This document shows, in pieces, positions 44,985 through 52,863 of a stretch of DNA of 64,000 nucleotides. The translations under genes and the position numbers were made by a program. Origin of the DNA: Aurantimonas marina (GTDB lineage: Bacteria > Pseudomonadota > Alphaproteobacteria > Rhizobiales > Rhizobiaceae); NCBI RefSeq assembly GCF_017183135.1, contig NZ_JADDXW010000015.1, forward strand, positions 41,520 to 105,519, written 5' to 3'. How positions within the stretch are numbered: the stretch's first letter is position 1; the number at the start of each line of letters is the position of its first letter. Below the pieces are notes generated by a model. It had not been told where the DNA came from. It worked only from the letters and a program-made list of their open reading frames with translations, and did not search any database.

Positions 44985-45938
44985 TCACGTCTGCTGCGGT
45001 TCGCGCCTGCCGCCGCCTGAAACTTGGAGACCAATCGGCGCATTCTGTCTGCTGGACGTCTCGGATCGCGTCCCGTGACGCGTGACCAGGCCGACTCCGA
45101 GGATGGCGAGAGCGATTCCAACGAACTGCGGCCAGCCCAGAGGCTCATCGAAAAACAGCGCGCCCATGGTGAGACCAAAGATGGGAATCAAGAAACTGAA
45201 CGCGTTCGCCCGGTTGAGCGGGGCCTTCTGCAGGATCGAGAACCACAGCCAGTACACCAGGGCGGATCCGAACAGGCTGAGAACAATCAGGGCTTCGACG
45301 AATGTAAACGACCATTGGATCGATGTCGGGTCCTCCAAGCTCCAGGCCGCGATAACCAGTGGAAGGCTGCCGATCAGCATTTGAAGTCCCATCGCCATGA
45401 GAACATCGACTTCGCCCGCGATCCGCTTGATCACCACATTGCTGATCGTGATGCCGAACGCGGCCAAGATGATGTAGGCGATGCCGATCAAGTAACTGGC
45501 CTGTCCGCCCGCGAAAAATTGGGGGGAGGCGATAACGAGGATCCCGACAAAGCCGAGGATCAACCCCAACTTGCCGAGCGGCGTCAGCCGCTCGTTGAGA
45601 ACGAGACCCGCCAGGACGGCCGCCAAGAGCGGCTGGGTGTTGGCGATCACCGTGGCGATTCCGGGAGAGACGAACTCCGCGGCATGAAACATGCCCAGGA
45701 ACCCAAGGCTGGTGGCTCCGACGCCGATGACGGCGATCATTGCCCAGACCCGCCGTCCTCTGGGGAGCGGCCGTCGTAACGCGATCGCCAGACCGGTCAG
45801 CGCCAGCCCCGCTAAAATCGCGCGTAGCGCGGCGAACGTCAGGTGCGGAGCGAACTCGATGCCGATGGTAATCAGAGGATAGCAAGCCGCCCAAAGCAGC
45901 ATGACGAAAATGATCTGCGCGATCGTCCTGACGGTCAC
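44985..45938 (-). CDS. EamA/DMT family transporter
   Basis: The 317-residue protein has ten hydrophobic helices in two EamA repeats: LLWAACYPLITIGIEFAP and ANTQPLLAAVLAGLVLNERL in the first, FGSALVYWLWFSILQ and LIPIFGLTMGALFFDEPLGW in the second. These proteins export amino acids or other small metabolites. Substrate unknown. It is alone on its strand in this island. Confidence 0.88.
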   Translation of the reverse strand: MTVRTIAQIIFVMLLWAACYPLITIGIEFAPHLTFAALRAILAGLALTGLAIALRRPLPRGRRVWAMIAVIGVGATSLGFLGMFHAAEFVSPGIATVIANTQPLLAAVLAGLVLNERLTPLGKLGLILGFVGILVIASPQFFAGGQASYLIGIAYIILAAFGITISNVVIKRIAGEVDVLMAMGLQMLIGSLPLVIAAWSLEDPTSIQWSFTFVEALIVLSLFGSALVYWLWFSILQKAPLNRANAFSFLIPIFGLTMGALFFDEPLGWPQFVGIALAILGVGLVTRHGTRSETSSRQNAPIGLQVSGGGRREPQQT

Positions 45939-46107
45939 TCGTTCACCATTTCATTTTGTTGTTGTTCCGATGCACGACGATTGGTCCGTGAACGATTGCC
46001 GCAAGCCGGCCCGTGCGCGCTCGATCATTGAAAGCCGGGTGGACGCATCGGCATGGACGGCTTCGGAAGGAGGCCTGGCGGCCGCTGCCGCGCGATCCAT
46101 TCCTGGC

Positions 46108-46638
46108 TCAGGCGTCCGAAGGCGGTTGCAAGGTCAGCATGACGAGATAGAGCAGGGCGCGGCGCCCCGCCCCGAGACGGGAAGCGACCGTCCGTTCGCT
46201 GACGCCCATCTCATGGGCGATCTTGGCTGGCGGCTGATCCAGGAGTTCCGCGCGACGGACGACCTCGGCGTAAAGGGGATCCAACAGATCGATAAGCGTT
46301 TCGACGAACTGTCGCAGGTCGGCCTCCAAATCGGCCTCGTCGAACCCGTCCGGGTTCCCGGCGCCTCCGCTGCCGCCGCCACTGTCGTGTCGCCCGCCGA
46401 TGTCCCGATTTGCCGTCGAGCGATCACCGTCCGGCCCGCCGGCAGACGCGTTCTGTCGCCAATAGCACGGCAAGGGTTCCGCGATTTGATGCCCGGCTCG
46501 ATCAGAATCAAATTCGTGACCACTCGCGATGTCGCTCAGGCTTGAAGCGATCGGGGTTTCTTGCGCGGGCTTTGCAGCCAAGATGTCTGTTCCGAGCCGT
46601 GGTTCGGATGGATCGATGCGATTACTGGAATTTTTCAT
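46108..46638 (-). CDS. Sigma-region-4-only regulator (half ECF sigma factor)
   Basis: From ATG 46638 the protein has 176 residues. The first 100 residues are low-complexity and Gly/Asp/Ser-rich (GGRHDSGGGSGGAG). The last 75 (LIDLLDPLYAEVVRRAELLD, PPAKIAHEMGVSERTVASRL, GAGRRALLYLVML) align with region 4 of the ECF sigma factors at 44038 and 49817. Region 2 and the Cys/His tail are absent. It could bind promoters or core enzyme as a modulator, or be a decayed sigma factor. A TGTAAC/CGTC promoter ends 9 bp upstream of this start, which would give an almost leaderless mRNA; a longer frame to 46752 exists but would place the promoter inside the gene. Confidence 0.65.
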   Translation of the reverse strand: MKNSSNRIDPSEPRLGTDILAAKPAQETPIASSLSDIASGHEFDSDRAGHQIAEPLPCYWRQNASAGGPDGDRSTANRDIGGRHDSGGGSGGAGNPDGFDEADLEADLRQFVETLIDLLDPLYAEVVRRAELLDQPPAKIAHEMGVSERTVASRLGAGRRALLYLVMLTLQPPSDA

Positions 46639-46646
46639 CGCAACCA

Positions 46647-46675
46647 AAGACGTAGACACACAGGCGTTCGTTACA
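46647..46675 (-). promoter_or_regulatory. Predicted ECF sigma promoter upstream of the half-sigma gene
   Basis: On the minus strand TGTAAC (46670-46675) is followed after 17 bp by CGTCTT (46647-46652). It shares TGTAACGAACGCCT with the site before the phasin gene. One of six such sites found between 46 and 64 kb. Confidence 0.55.
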
Positions 46676-47002
46676 CGGAACCTCGAGCCTCGCCGCTGCC
46701 AGGAGGCGCGACAGCGCAGCGCTCTGGCTCGGCGGTCAGCCAGACGGGACACCGGCTATAACGCGCTCGACCCGATCTCGTCTTTGGGGTGCTGGCGCGA
46801 CGCGCCCCTGGCGAAATCAGAAGGACAAGCCCTCGTCGACATACCGTCGCGCAGCTCACTCGCCCGTCCGCCACAAAACTCCGGAATATGAGACAGACCG
46901 GCCCCTTCGACCGGGGGAGACGACCATCAAAGCACGGATCGATGTGTTGCCCGGCTGCCGTCGCCGCCTTGACGAAAAGAAATTATTGGCCCTGTAGAGC
47001 AG

Positions 47003-48328
47003 ATGATGAAATCTGATTACCAAGCGAACAGCATCACCCTCACCGGCGCCATCTCCATGGGCACTGGCGTTATGATCGGGGCGGGAATCTTCGCGCTCAC
47101 CGGGCAGATCGCGGAACTGGCGGGACCCTGGTTCCCGCTCTCCTTCATCGCCGGCGGGATCGTGACCGGGTTCAGCGCCTATACCTATGTGAAGATGTCG
47201 AACGCCTTTCCGTCCGCCGGCGGGATCGCGATGATCTTGCAGAAGGCCTACGGCCCAGGGGCCATCGCGGCGGCCGCGGCGCTGCTAATGACGCTCTCCA
47301 TGGTGATCAACGAGAGCTTGGTCGCCCGCACCTTCGGCGCCTACGTCCTGAGGCCGTTCGATCTCGACGCGGGCAATGTCCTTGTGCCGGTGCTCGGCGT
47401 CGGGCTGATCGTCTTCGCCTATCTGGTCAACATTTCCGGTAACCGCTCCGTCGGCCTGTTCTCGGTCGTCATGGCGTTCCTGAAGATCGGCGGCATCGCG
47501 GTCTTCGGCATCGCCGCGCTCGCGGCAAGCGGATTCAGCTTCGAGCCGGCATCCGGATCGTCGGACGCTATCCCGATCGCCGGCTTCACGGCGTCGATCG
47601 CGCTGTCGATCCTCGCGTTCAAAGGCTTCACCACGATCACCAACAGCGGCGCCGAGATCGTTGATCCGCACCGCAATGTCGGTCGCACGATCGTCTTTTC
47701 CATAGCCATTTGCGTGGTGGTCTATCTGCTCGTCGCGTTCGCGGTCGGCTCCAGCCTCTCGCTCGACGAGATCGTCGCGGCCAAGGACTATTCGCTGGCC
47801 GAGGCGGCGAAGCCGGCGTTTGGTCCCTATGGCTTCTACTTCACCATCGCGCTTGCTGTCGTCGCCACCGCCTCGGGCCTGCTCGCCAGCGTCTTTGCCG
47901 TCTCGCGCATGCTGGCGATGCTGACGGAAATGGAGTTGATCCCCCACAGCCATTTCGGCATGTCTGGTCCAATCCGCGAACACACCCTGGTCTACACGGT
48001 GGTGGTAGCGGGGTTTCTGACAGTGTTCTTCGACCTCAGCCGCATCGCGTCGCTGGGCGCCTTCTTCTATCTGGTGATGGACATATTGATTCACTGGGGC
48101 GTGTTCCGCCGCCTGCGCCAGGAGATCGGCGCCAGCGGCTGGGTGCTGATCGTTGCCATCTCCCTGGACGCGCTCGTGCTCGGCGTCTTCGGCGCCTTGA
48201 AGCTGCAATCGGACCCGCTCATCGTGGCCATCGCTGTCGCCGCCATCGCCGCGGTCTTCGCCTATGAGCGCGTCTTCCTGTCGCGCTGGACGGCCACGGG
48301 AGACCATGGCGGCCCGGATGCGCGATAG
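47003..48328 (+). CDS. APC family amino acid permease
   Basis: The 441-residue protein has twelve hydrophobic helices. The N-terminal ISMGTGVMIGAGIFALTGQI is the APC substrate-binding motif of helix 1. ALSILAFKGFTTITNSGAEI is the helix 6 region. The substrate is probably an amino acid or amine, perhaps for stress or osmotic adaptation. It converges with the cyclopropane synthase gene, 44 bp apart. ATG 47003 and 47006 are both possible. Confidence 0.9.
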   Translation: MMKSDYQANSITLTGAISMGTGVMIGAGIFALTGQIAELAGPWFPLSFIAGGIVTGFSAYTYVKMSNAFPSAGGIAMILQKAYGPGAIAAAAALLMTLSMVINESLVARTFGAYVLRPFDLDAGNVLVPVLGVGLIVFAYLVNISGNRSVGLFSVVMAFLKIGGIAVFGIAALAASGFSFEPASGSSDAIPIAGFTASIALSILAFKGFTTITNSGAEIVDPHRNVGRTIVFSIAICVVVYLLVAFAVGSSLSLDEIVAAKDYSLAEAAKPAFGPYGFYFTIALAVVATASGLLASVFAVSRMLAMLTEMELIPHSHFGMSGPIREHTLVYTVVVAGFLTVFFDLSRIASLGAFFYLVMDILIHWGVFRRLRQEIGASGWVLIVAISLDALVLGVFGALKLQSDPLIVAIAVAAIAAVFAYERVFLSRWTATGDHGGPDAR

Positions 48329-48372
48329 GATCGCAGCCGCCGCAATTGGTCTCCGGGACATTTGCACCGTCG

Positions 48373-49605
48373 CTATGCGGCCTTGCTGGCGGAGTCGTCG
48401 CGGATCTCCGGTAAAGCCAGGTAGTCCCGTGTCAGTGGGACCGCGTCCTGCTTCCTGGCAAGCTGGATCTGGAAGACAACGTGGCCACCTTGCCGAAACG
48501 CCAGTTCGCTGATGACGAGGTAGAAGCGCCACATGCGGCAAAAACGCTCGTCATAGATCTCGCGCACCCGGTCCAGTTCGGCTTCGAACCGCTGGCGCCA
48601 GGCCTTAAGGGTCTCGGCATAGTGAAGACGCCAAATCTCGATATCGGTCACGTAGAGTCCCGACCGTTCCACTTCCGCGAGCAGTTCCGACAACGCCGGG
48701 CTGTACCCGCCGGGAAAGATGTATTTCGCGAGCCACGGATTGGTCGCGCTCAGTCCGTCGGCGCGGCCGATGGTGTGCAGCAGCGCGACACCGTCTTCCG
48801 ACAGGCGTTGACGCAGGGTGTCAAAGAACTCCCGGTAATGCGGCACGCCGACATGCTCGAACATGCCGACCGACACGACCCGGTCGAAGCTCTCCTCGAC
48901 CTGGCGGTAATCCTGCAAGCGGAACCGGACCTGATCGGCCAAACCGCTCGTCCGTGACCGCTCTTCGGCGATTCGATGCTGTTCCCGCGAAAGCGTGACG
49001 CCCGTCACTCGGGCACCGTGGTCTCGCGCGAGTTGGAGCCCAAGTCCGCCCCAACCGCAGCCGATATCGAGGACGCGCTGGTCTGGTTCCAAAAGGAGCT
49101 TGGTGGCGATGAGCGTCTTCTTGGCCTGCTGCGCCGCTTCCAGACTGTCGCCCGGATGTCGGAAATACCCGCATGAATATTGTCGGTCGGCATCCAGAAA
49201 AAGGTCGTAGAGCGCTCCGGACAGGTCGTAGTGATGCGCCACATTGCGCCCCGCGCGCTCGGCGGGATTGAATTGCGCCAGGTTTCGGGACAATTGCCGA
49301 AGGCGTGCGAGCCACCGATAATGCCAAACGTCGGGCTGCTGAGCCAGATTGATCAGCAGCAGCTCGATCAGGCCGTATATGTCGTCACCGTCGACGGTCA
49401 GCGCTCCGTCCATATAGGCCTCGCCCAGGACGAGATCCGGATTGACGAGGAGCCTGCGCGGTAGGGATCGTGTATGAAGCCGGACGGTGACCGGATCCGA
49501 CGCCGCTTCGCCGTATCGTTCCGAGCACCCGTCAGGGTCCACGACGACCAAGGCCCCACGCCTGACCAGGCGGCGAAGAAATAACGACAGCGATCTCATC
49601 CACAT
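48373..49605 (-). CDS. cfa: Cyclopropane-fatty-acyl-phospholipid synthase
   Basis: The 410-residue protein has the SAM motif VLDIGCGWGGLGLQLARDHG (around 157-176), GVTLSREQHRIAEER, and VVSVGMFEHVGVPHYREFF. ANPWL/YIFPGGYSPALSEL and the C-terminal RMWRFYLVISELAFRQG are typical of CFA synthases. It methylates cis double bonds of phospholipid acyl chains, which stiffens membranes under acid, heat or oxidative stress. A predicted ECF promoter lies 114 bp upstream. Confidence 0.94.
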   Translation of the reverse strand: MWMRSLSLFLRRLVRRGALVVVDPDGCSERYGEAASDPVTVRLHTRSLPRRLLVNPDLVLGEAYMDGALTVDGDDIYGLIELLLINLAQQPDVWHYRWLARLRQLSRNLAQFNPAERAGRNVAHHYDLSGALYDLFLDADRQYSCGYFRHPGDSLEAAQQAKKTLIATKLLLEPDQRVLDIGCGWGGLGLQLARDHGARVTGVTLSREQHRIAEERSRTSGLADQVRFRLQDYRQVEESFDRVVSVGMFEHVGVPHYREFFDTLRQRLSEDGVALLHTIGRADGLSATNPWLAKYIFPGGYSPALSELLAEVERSGLYVTDIEIWRLHYAETLKAWRQRFEAELDRVREIYDERFCRMWRFYLVISELAFRQGGHVVFQIQLARKQDAVPLTRDYLALPEIRDDSASKAA

Positions 49606-49718
49606 CGTCTTGCCCTGTCCTTGCGGTCCATAGTTCCGGAGTTGAACTATTTGACCGTGTGGTTACGTCGAAACGATCACGTCGGCGCCGATGGGACGCT
49701 CTCGGTGATTGCTCGGTA

Positions 49719-49746
49719 AAGACGGCGTCTTCGGTCGCGCGTTACA
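49719..49746 (-). promoter_or_regulatory. Predicted ECF sigma promoter upstream of cfa
   Basis: On the minus strand TGTAAC (49741-49746) is followed after 16 bp by CGTCTT (49719-49724). Transcription would start near 49711 and give a leader of about 105 nt before cfa. Confidence 0.6.
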
Positions 49747-49816
49747 GTCGTCGACCTTGCCTGGGACGACGGACGGAATGAACGCGGTGCGCCGGTGGTC
49801 GAGGGCAGAGGATGAA

Positions 49817-50431
49817 ATGACGCACGATAGAGACGATGAGCCGTCGGACAGCGCCGTACGCGCGGTGATGGTTGAGATTCACCAGGACCTGTTGCGCTTC
49901 CTCACGCGCCGGCTCGGCAACGCGGACGAGGCAGCCGACGTTCTCCATGATTTCTATGTCAAAGTGCTCACGCGGTTCGGCGATGTGCGCGAGACGGAGA
50001 AGCTTCGGGCCTGGATGCGCCGGGTGCTCGAGACGACCTTGATCGATCATTATCGCGCCCAAGGGAAAAAACGGCGGTCCGAGTCCGACTACCGGATTGA
50101 GGAATCCGTGCGCCTTGGCGGGGAGGGCAGCGACGACCTCGATTTCATCGTCTGCATGTGTCTTTACAAGCTCCTTCCGACCTTGAAGGCGGACTACGCG
50201 GACGTTCTGTGGCGCGCCGACCTGATCGGCGAATCCCGCGAAAGCATTGCCGCCGGCCTCGGTATTACCGAGAGCAATCTGCGCGTCCGTCTGCACCGCG
50301 CCCGCCAGGCACTTCGGCAGCGACTGGAAGAGACCTGCCGGACCTGCCCGATTCATGGCTATCTCGACTGCGACTGCGCCCATGGCAGCATCGTTCGTGC
50401 CGAAATCATGGAAAATCCGACCGAACTGTAA
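49817..50431 (+). CDS. ECF-type RNA polymerase sigma factor with Cys/His C-terminal tail (candidate island regulator)
   Basis: ATG 49817 follows AGAGGA and gives 204 residues. Region 2 spans about 20-85 (LLRFLTRRLGNADEAADVLH, LRAWMRRVLETTLIDHYRAQ) and region 4 about 116-170 (LKADYADVLWRADLIGES, SNLRVRLHRARQAL). The tail has Cys174, Cys177, His180, Cys185, Cys187 (and His189) as CxxCxxHGxxxCxC, and a CxC at 113/115, all conserved in the factor at 44038. It is in the middle of the group of TGTAAC-N16-CGTCT sites, and one -35 element overlaps its own stop codon. I see no such site in front of the gene itself and no anti-sigma gene next to it. Confidence 0.9.
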   Translation: MTHDRDDEPSDSAVRAVMVEIHQDLLRFLTRRLGNADEAADVLHDFYVKVLTRFGDVRETEKLRAWMRRVLETTLIDHYRAQGKKRRSESDYRIEESVRLGGEGSDDLDFIVCMCLYKLLPTLKADYADVLWRADLIGESRESIAAGLGITESNLRVRLHRARQALRQRLEETCRTCPIHGYLDCDCAHGSIVRAEIMENPTEL

Positions 50432-50454
50432 CGAACGCCTTTTCCGACCGTCTA
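50427..50454 (+). promoter_or_regulatory. Predicted ECF sigma promoter between the sigma gene and the phasin-like gene
   Basis: TGTAAC (50427-50432) is followed after 16 bp by CGTCTA (50449-50454). The TAA in the -35 element is the stop codon of the sigma gene. Transcription would begin near 50461, about 95 bp before the phasin-like start. Confidence 0.6.
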
Positions 50455-50554
50455 TCTGTCCAACGGGTCGAACGCTCCATCGCGTCGGCGGCAAGCCGCC
50501 CGTTCGCGATCTCGCCCGTTCGCGACCTGATGGACCGTCGAAAAGGGGTCGACA

Positions 50555-51019
50555 ATGCCGAACACATCCGTAGCCCAATCGCCCAGTCCCGCCGTTCTGC
50601 GCTTTCGCGGGCTCGACCTCGAAGCCATGATCGCTTTGCAGATGCGGAATATCGAGGCGATCCGGCGCATGGCCAATTTGATGCTCGACAGTGCCGGAGC
50701 GATCACCGAGCGCCAGGCCGCGTTGCTCAAATCCGGTGTTACCCGGATGAACGCGACTGGCGAATGCAAGAGAGATACGGCGCGTCCGCAGGCCATCTTC
50801 GAGCGGCAAACCGAGGCTTCTCGCGAATTGGTTGAAGCGCTCGCCACCCATGCCGGCGCTCTCGTCGAGATCGCCTCCAAAAGCTGCGCGGGCCAGACCG
50901 ACGAAGCGGCCGAAAGTATGACCGGGGCCTCGGCAAAGACCCCTGGCGCGGACTCCGCGCCGAGCCCCGGTTGCGCAGCCGAGAAGACGAATGCGGCCCG
51001 GTCGTCGGCGGGGGCGTGA
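50555..51019 (+). CDS. Phasin-like protein
   Basis: The 154-residue protein has a helical core (LDLEAMIALQMRNIEAIRRM, NLMLDSAGAITERQAALL, FERQTEASRELVEALATHAG), an amphipathic pattern typical of phasins, which coat polyhydroxyalkanoate granules. The C-terminus is an Ala/Ser-rich flexible tail. AAGGGG lies before the start. It heads a run of small genes (YHS, DUF5676) in the same direction and is near the DUF3141 gene, a usual companion of PHA-related stress genes. Confidence 0.7.
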   Translation: MPNTSVAQSPSPAVLRFRGLDLEAMIALQMRNIEAIRRMANLMLDSAGAITERQAALLKSGVTRMNATGECKRDTARPQAIFERQTEASRELVEALATHAGALVEIASKSCAGQTDEAAESMTGASAKTPGADSAPSPGCAAEKTNAARSSAGA

Positions 51020-51022
51020 TCG

Positions 51023-51370
51023 ATGGAAGCGCTCGTCTACTTCCTGATCTGGGCTGTGGCCATTGTGCTGATGATGCGGCTCGGCTGCGGCAAGCACGTC
51101 ATGGGCGGAGGCAATGCCAACCCCGACAGCTCCGATGGCGGAGGGCAAGCGACGCCCGAGGGCTTGCGCTGGATTCCGCCGCTGAAGGACGTGGATCCCG
51201 TCTGCGGTAAGACGGTCCGCACCGACAGGGCCAAGCCGAGCGTCCACGACGGCAGCGTCTATTACTTCTGCTCGCGCGATTGCCGCGAAATCTTCGAGGC
51301 CGCGCCCGAGCAATATACCGGGCACGTCGCCAAAGACTCACGCCCTCAATTGGAGAACAGCCATGTCTGA
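51023..51370 (+). CDS. Membrane-anchored YHS-domain protein
   Basis: The 115-residue protein has one N-terminal membrane helix (LVYFLIWAVAIVLMM), a Gly/Ser linker and a YHS domain at about 58-100: DPVCGKTVRTDRAKPS and VYYFCSRDCREIFEAAPEQY. YHS domains bind metal, often copper, through these Cys. The copper ATPase at 60333 has the same domain. It starts 3 bp after the phasin-like stop and overlaps the next gene by eight bases. Confidence 0.85.
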   Translation: MEALVYFLIWAVAIVLMMRLGCGKHVMGGGNANPDSSDGGGQATPEGLRWIPPLKDVDPVCGKTVRTDRAKPSVHDGSVYYFCSRDCREIFEAAPEQYTGHVAKDSRPQLENSHV

Positions 51371-51701
51371 TGCAACCGTTTCTTCAATGATTAAACCGCG
51401 CTCGGGTACGCCGCTACCGGTTCACGCGGCGCCGCGACTCCCGGTAGTCGCGCTCGGCACGAGCCTGGGCCTTTTCCTCGCGGTCACGTTCACTCTCTGC
51501 GTCGGTTTTGACCTCTTGTTCCCCGGTCAGGCGATGTATGAGAGCTGGCTGCGCCTGCTGCCCGGCTTCACCTGGCTGAGTTGGCCGAGCTTCTTCCTGG
51601 GGCTGGCCGAGAGCTTTGCCTATGGCTGGTACGTGGCCCTGGTCTTCGGCCCGCTCTACAATTTTTTCGCCGCCTGCGGCGGCCGAGGAGGCCGTGCCTG
51701 A
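51363..51701 (+). CDS. DUF5676 family membrane protein
   Basis: The 112-residue protein has two hydrophobic helices and the family pattern CVGFDLLFPGQAMYESWLRL, LPGFTWLSWPSFFLGLAESF and YGWYVALVFGPLYNFF. The family is found next to heavy-metal ATPases and YHS proteins, function unknown. It overlaps the YHS gene, so the three genes from 50555 form an operon. Confidence 0.82.
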   Translation: MSDATVSSMIKPRSGTPLPVHAAPRLPVVALGTSLGLFLAVTFTLCVGFDLLFPGQAMYESWLRLLPGFTWLSWPSFFLGLAESFAYGWYVALVFGPLYNFFAACGGRGGRA

Positions 51702-51846
51702 TCCGCCGCGACCAGACAAGTCGGTCTGCTTCCATCGGAAGCGTATCAGGCGCGCCTGAGGCCGGCGATCAGCGGAATACCGATCCGGCTCTTTCTGCCC
51801 GCAAGCACGCAAGACGACACAGCAATCGATGATGGGAGAATGAAGG

Positions 51847-52656
51847 ATGGACAATCTTCGTTTTACGTTGCCTGCGACGCTATTGGCGTTCGCGGTTTCA
51901 TCAAGCGCCTTGGCCACCGATATCGAGAGTCTGCCTGGCGAGGAGACGGAAGGACGGCAGGTCGAAGGCCAGTGCCTTGGAAACCTGCGAGCGTTCGACC
52001 AGAAACTGGCCGACGTTGGATTCGGTGTGCTTCCCCCCGGCGATTACGGCATGGCGGCGCCATCGACCTATCCCGGTTACTACGCCGCCTACGGGATGGC
52101 GGGAACGCCGCGCCAGAAAATCTACGCGCTACGCGATGCCGCCTACGTCTATGCGCTGGATGGTGACGAGCAATCCTGCCAGCGGGTTCTGGACTCGATG
52201 CGCGTCACCTACGAGAAGCACCAGATACTGGGTGGCATCGAAGCGGATGATCCGGATCAGCGGGTTGCCTGGCGCCGGGCCCACATCCAGACCGCGCAGC
52301 CGGTTACCCAGATGTCGCGCCTGATGCGTGCCGATACCGTGATCGGCGGAGAAATTCGCACGGCGAATGACGAGAAGCTGGGCGAGATCGAGGACGTCGT
52401 GCTCGATCCCGAAAAGCAGAACATCGCCTATGTGCTCGCCTCCCGCGGGGGATTCCTCGGTATCGGAGAAAAGCTAGTGGCGGTCCGGTGGAAGGATCTT
52501 CGGGCCACCGAGGATCATGAGCTGTATGTGTTGAACACCGCGCGGTCCGCCTTCGAAAAGGCGCCCACCGTGGACCGAAGCAACTTCGACAAAACAACCG
52601 ATTCAGGCTGGCGGAATGATCTGGATCGCTTCTGGGACGAGAACCTGGAGAAATAA
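51847..52656 (+). CDS. Exported PRC-barrel domain protein
   Basis: The 269-residue protein starts MDNLRFTLPATLLAFAVSSS with a Sec signal cleaved near SALA-TD. A middle helical part of about 100 residues is followed by a PRC-barrel at about 158-235 (VIGGEIRTANDEKLGEIEDV, VLDPEKQNIAYVLASRGGFL, VAVRWKDLRATEDHELYVLN). PRC-barrels in periplasmic proteins occur in many rhizobial stress genes. Its ligand is unknown. Confidence 0.85.
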   Translation: MDNLRFTLPATLLAFAVSSSALATDIESLPGEETEGRQVEGQCLGNLRAFDQKLADVGFGVLPPGDYGMAAPSTYPGYYAAYGMAGTPRQKIYALRDAAYVYALDGDEQSCQRVLDSMRVTYEKHQILGGIEADDPDQRVAWRRAHIQTAQPVTQMSRLMRADTVIGGEIRTANDEKLGEIEDVVLDPEKQNIAYVLASRGGFLGIGEKLVAVRWKDLRATEDHELYVLNTARSAFEKAPTVDRSNFDKTTDSGWRNDLDRFWDENLEK

Positions 52657-52803
52657 GCGCGCACGCCTCACGGCCTTGGCCTGTCGAACCAGCCGCCGGC
52701 TTCGTTCGCGGCGGGTTCGCGCACGCCTCATGTCTTTTCGCGGAGCCAGTCCATCGCAAGCCGCCCGCGTAATCTGACCGAACGTCCAAGCGGTCCGGGG
52801 ACG

Positions 52804-52831
52804 TGTAACGGATGCTCGCGGTCCGCGTCTT
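52804..52831 (+). promoter_or_regulatory. Predicted ECF sigma promoter of the DUF3141-acetate kinase operon
   Basis: TGTAAC (52804-52809) is followed after 16 bp by CGTCTT (52826-52831). A start near 52838 would leave a short leader of about 26 nt with GGAG before ATG 52864. Confidence 0.65.
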
Positions 52832-52863
52832 GATAGATAGGCAGATGCGAGCGGAGAATTTCC

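Noticed and set aside
46969..46997. TTGACG with a CTGTAG 17 bp later before the APC permease
   Set aside because: The -10 is poor and the start codon would be about 5 bp further, leaving no room for a leader.
47285..48541. 418-codon minus-strand frame
   Set aside because: Very charged, antisense to the APC permease, no recognisable content.
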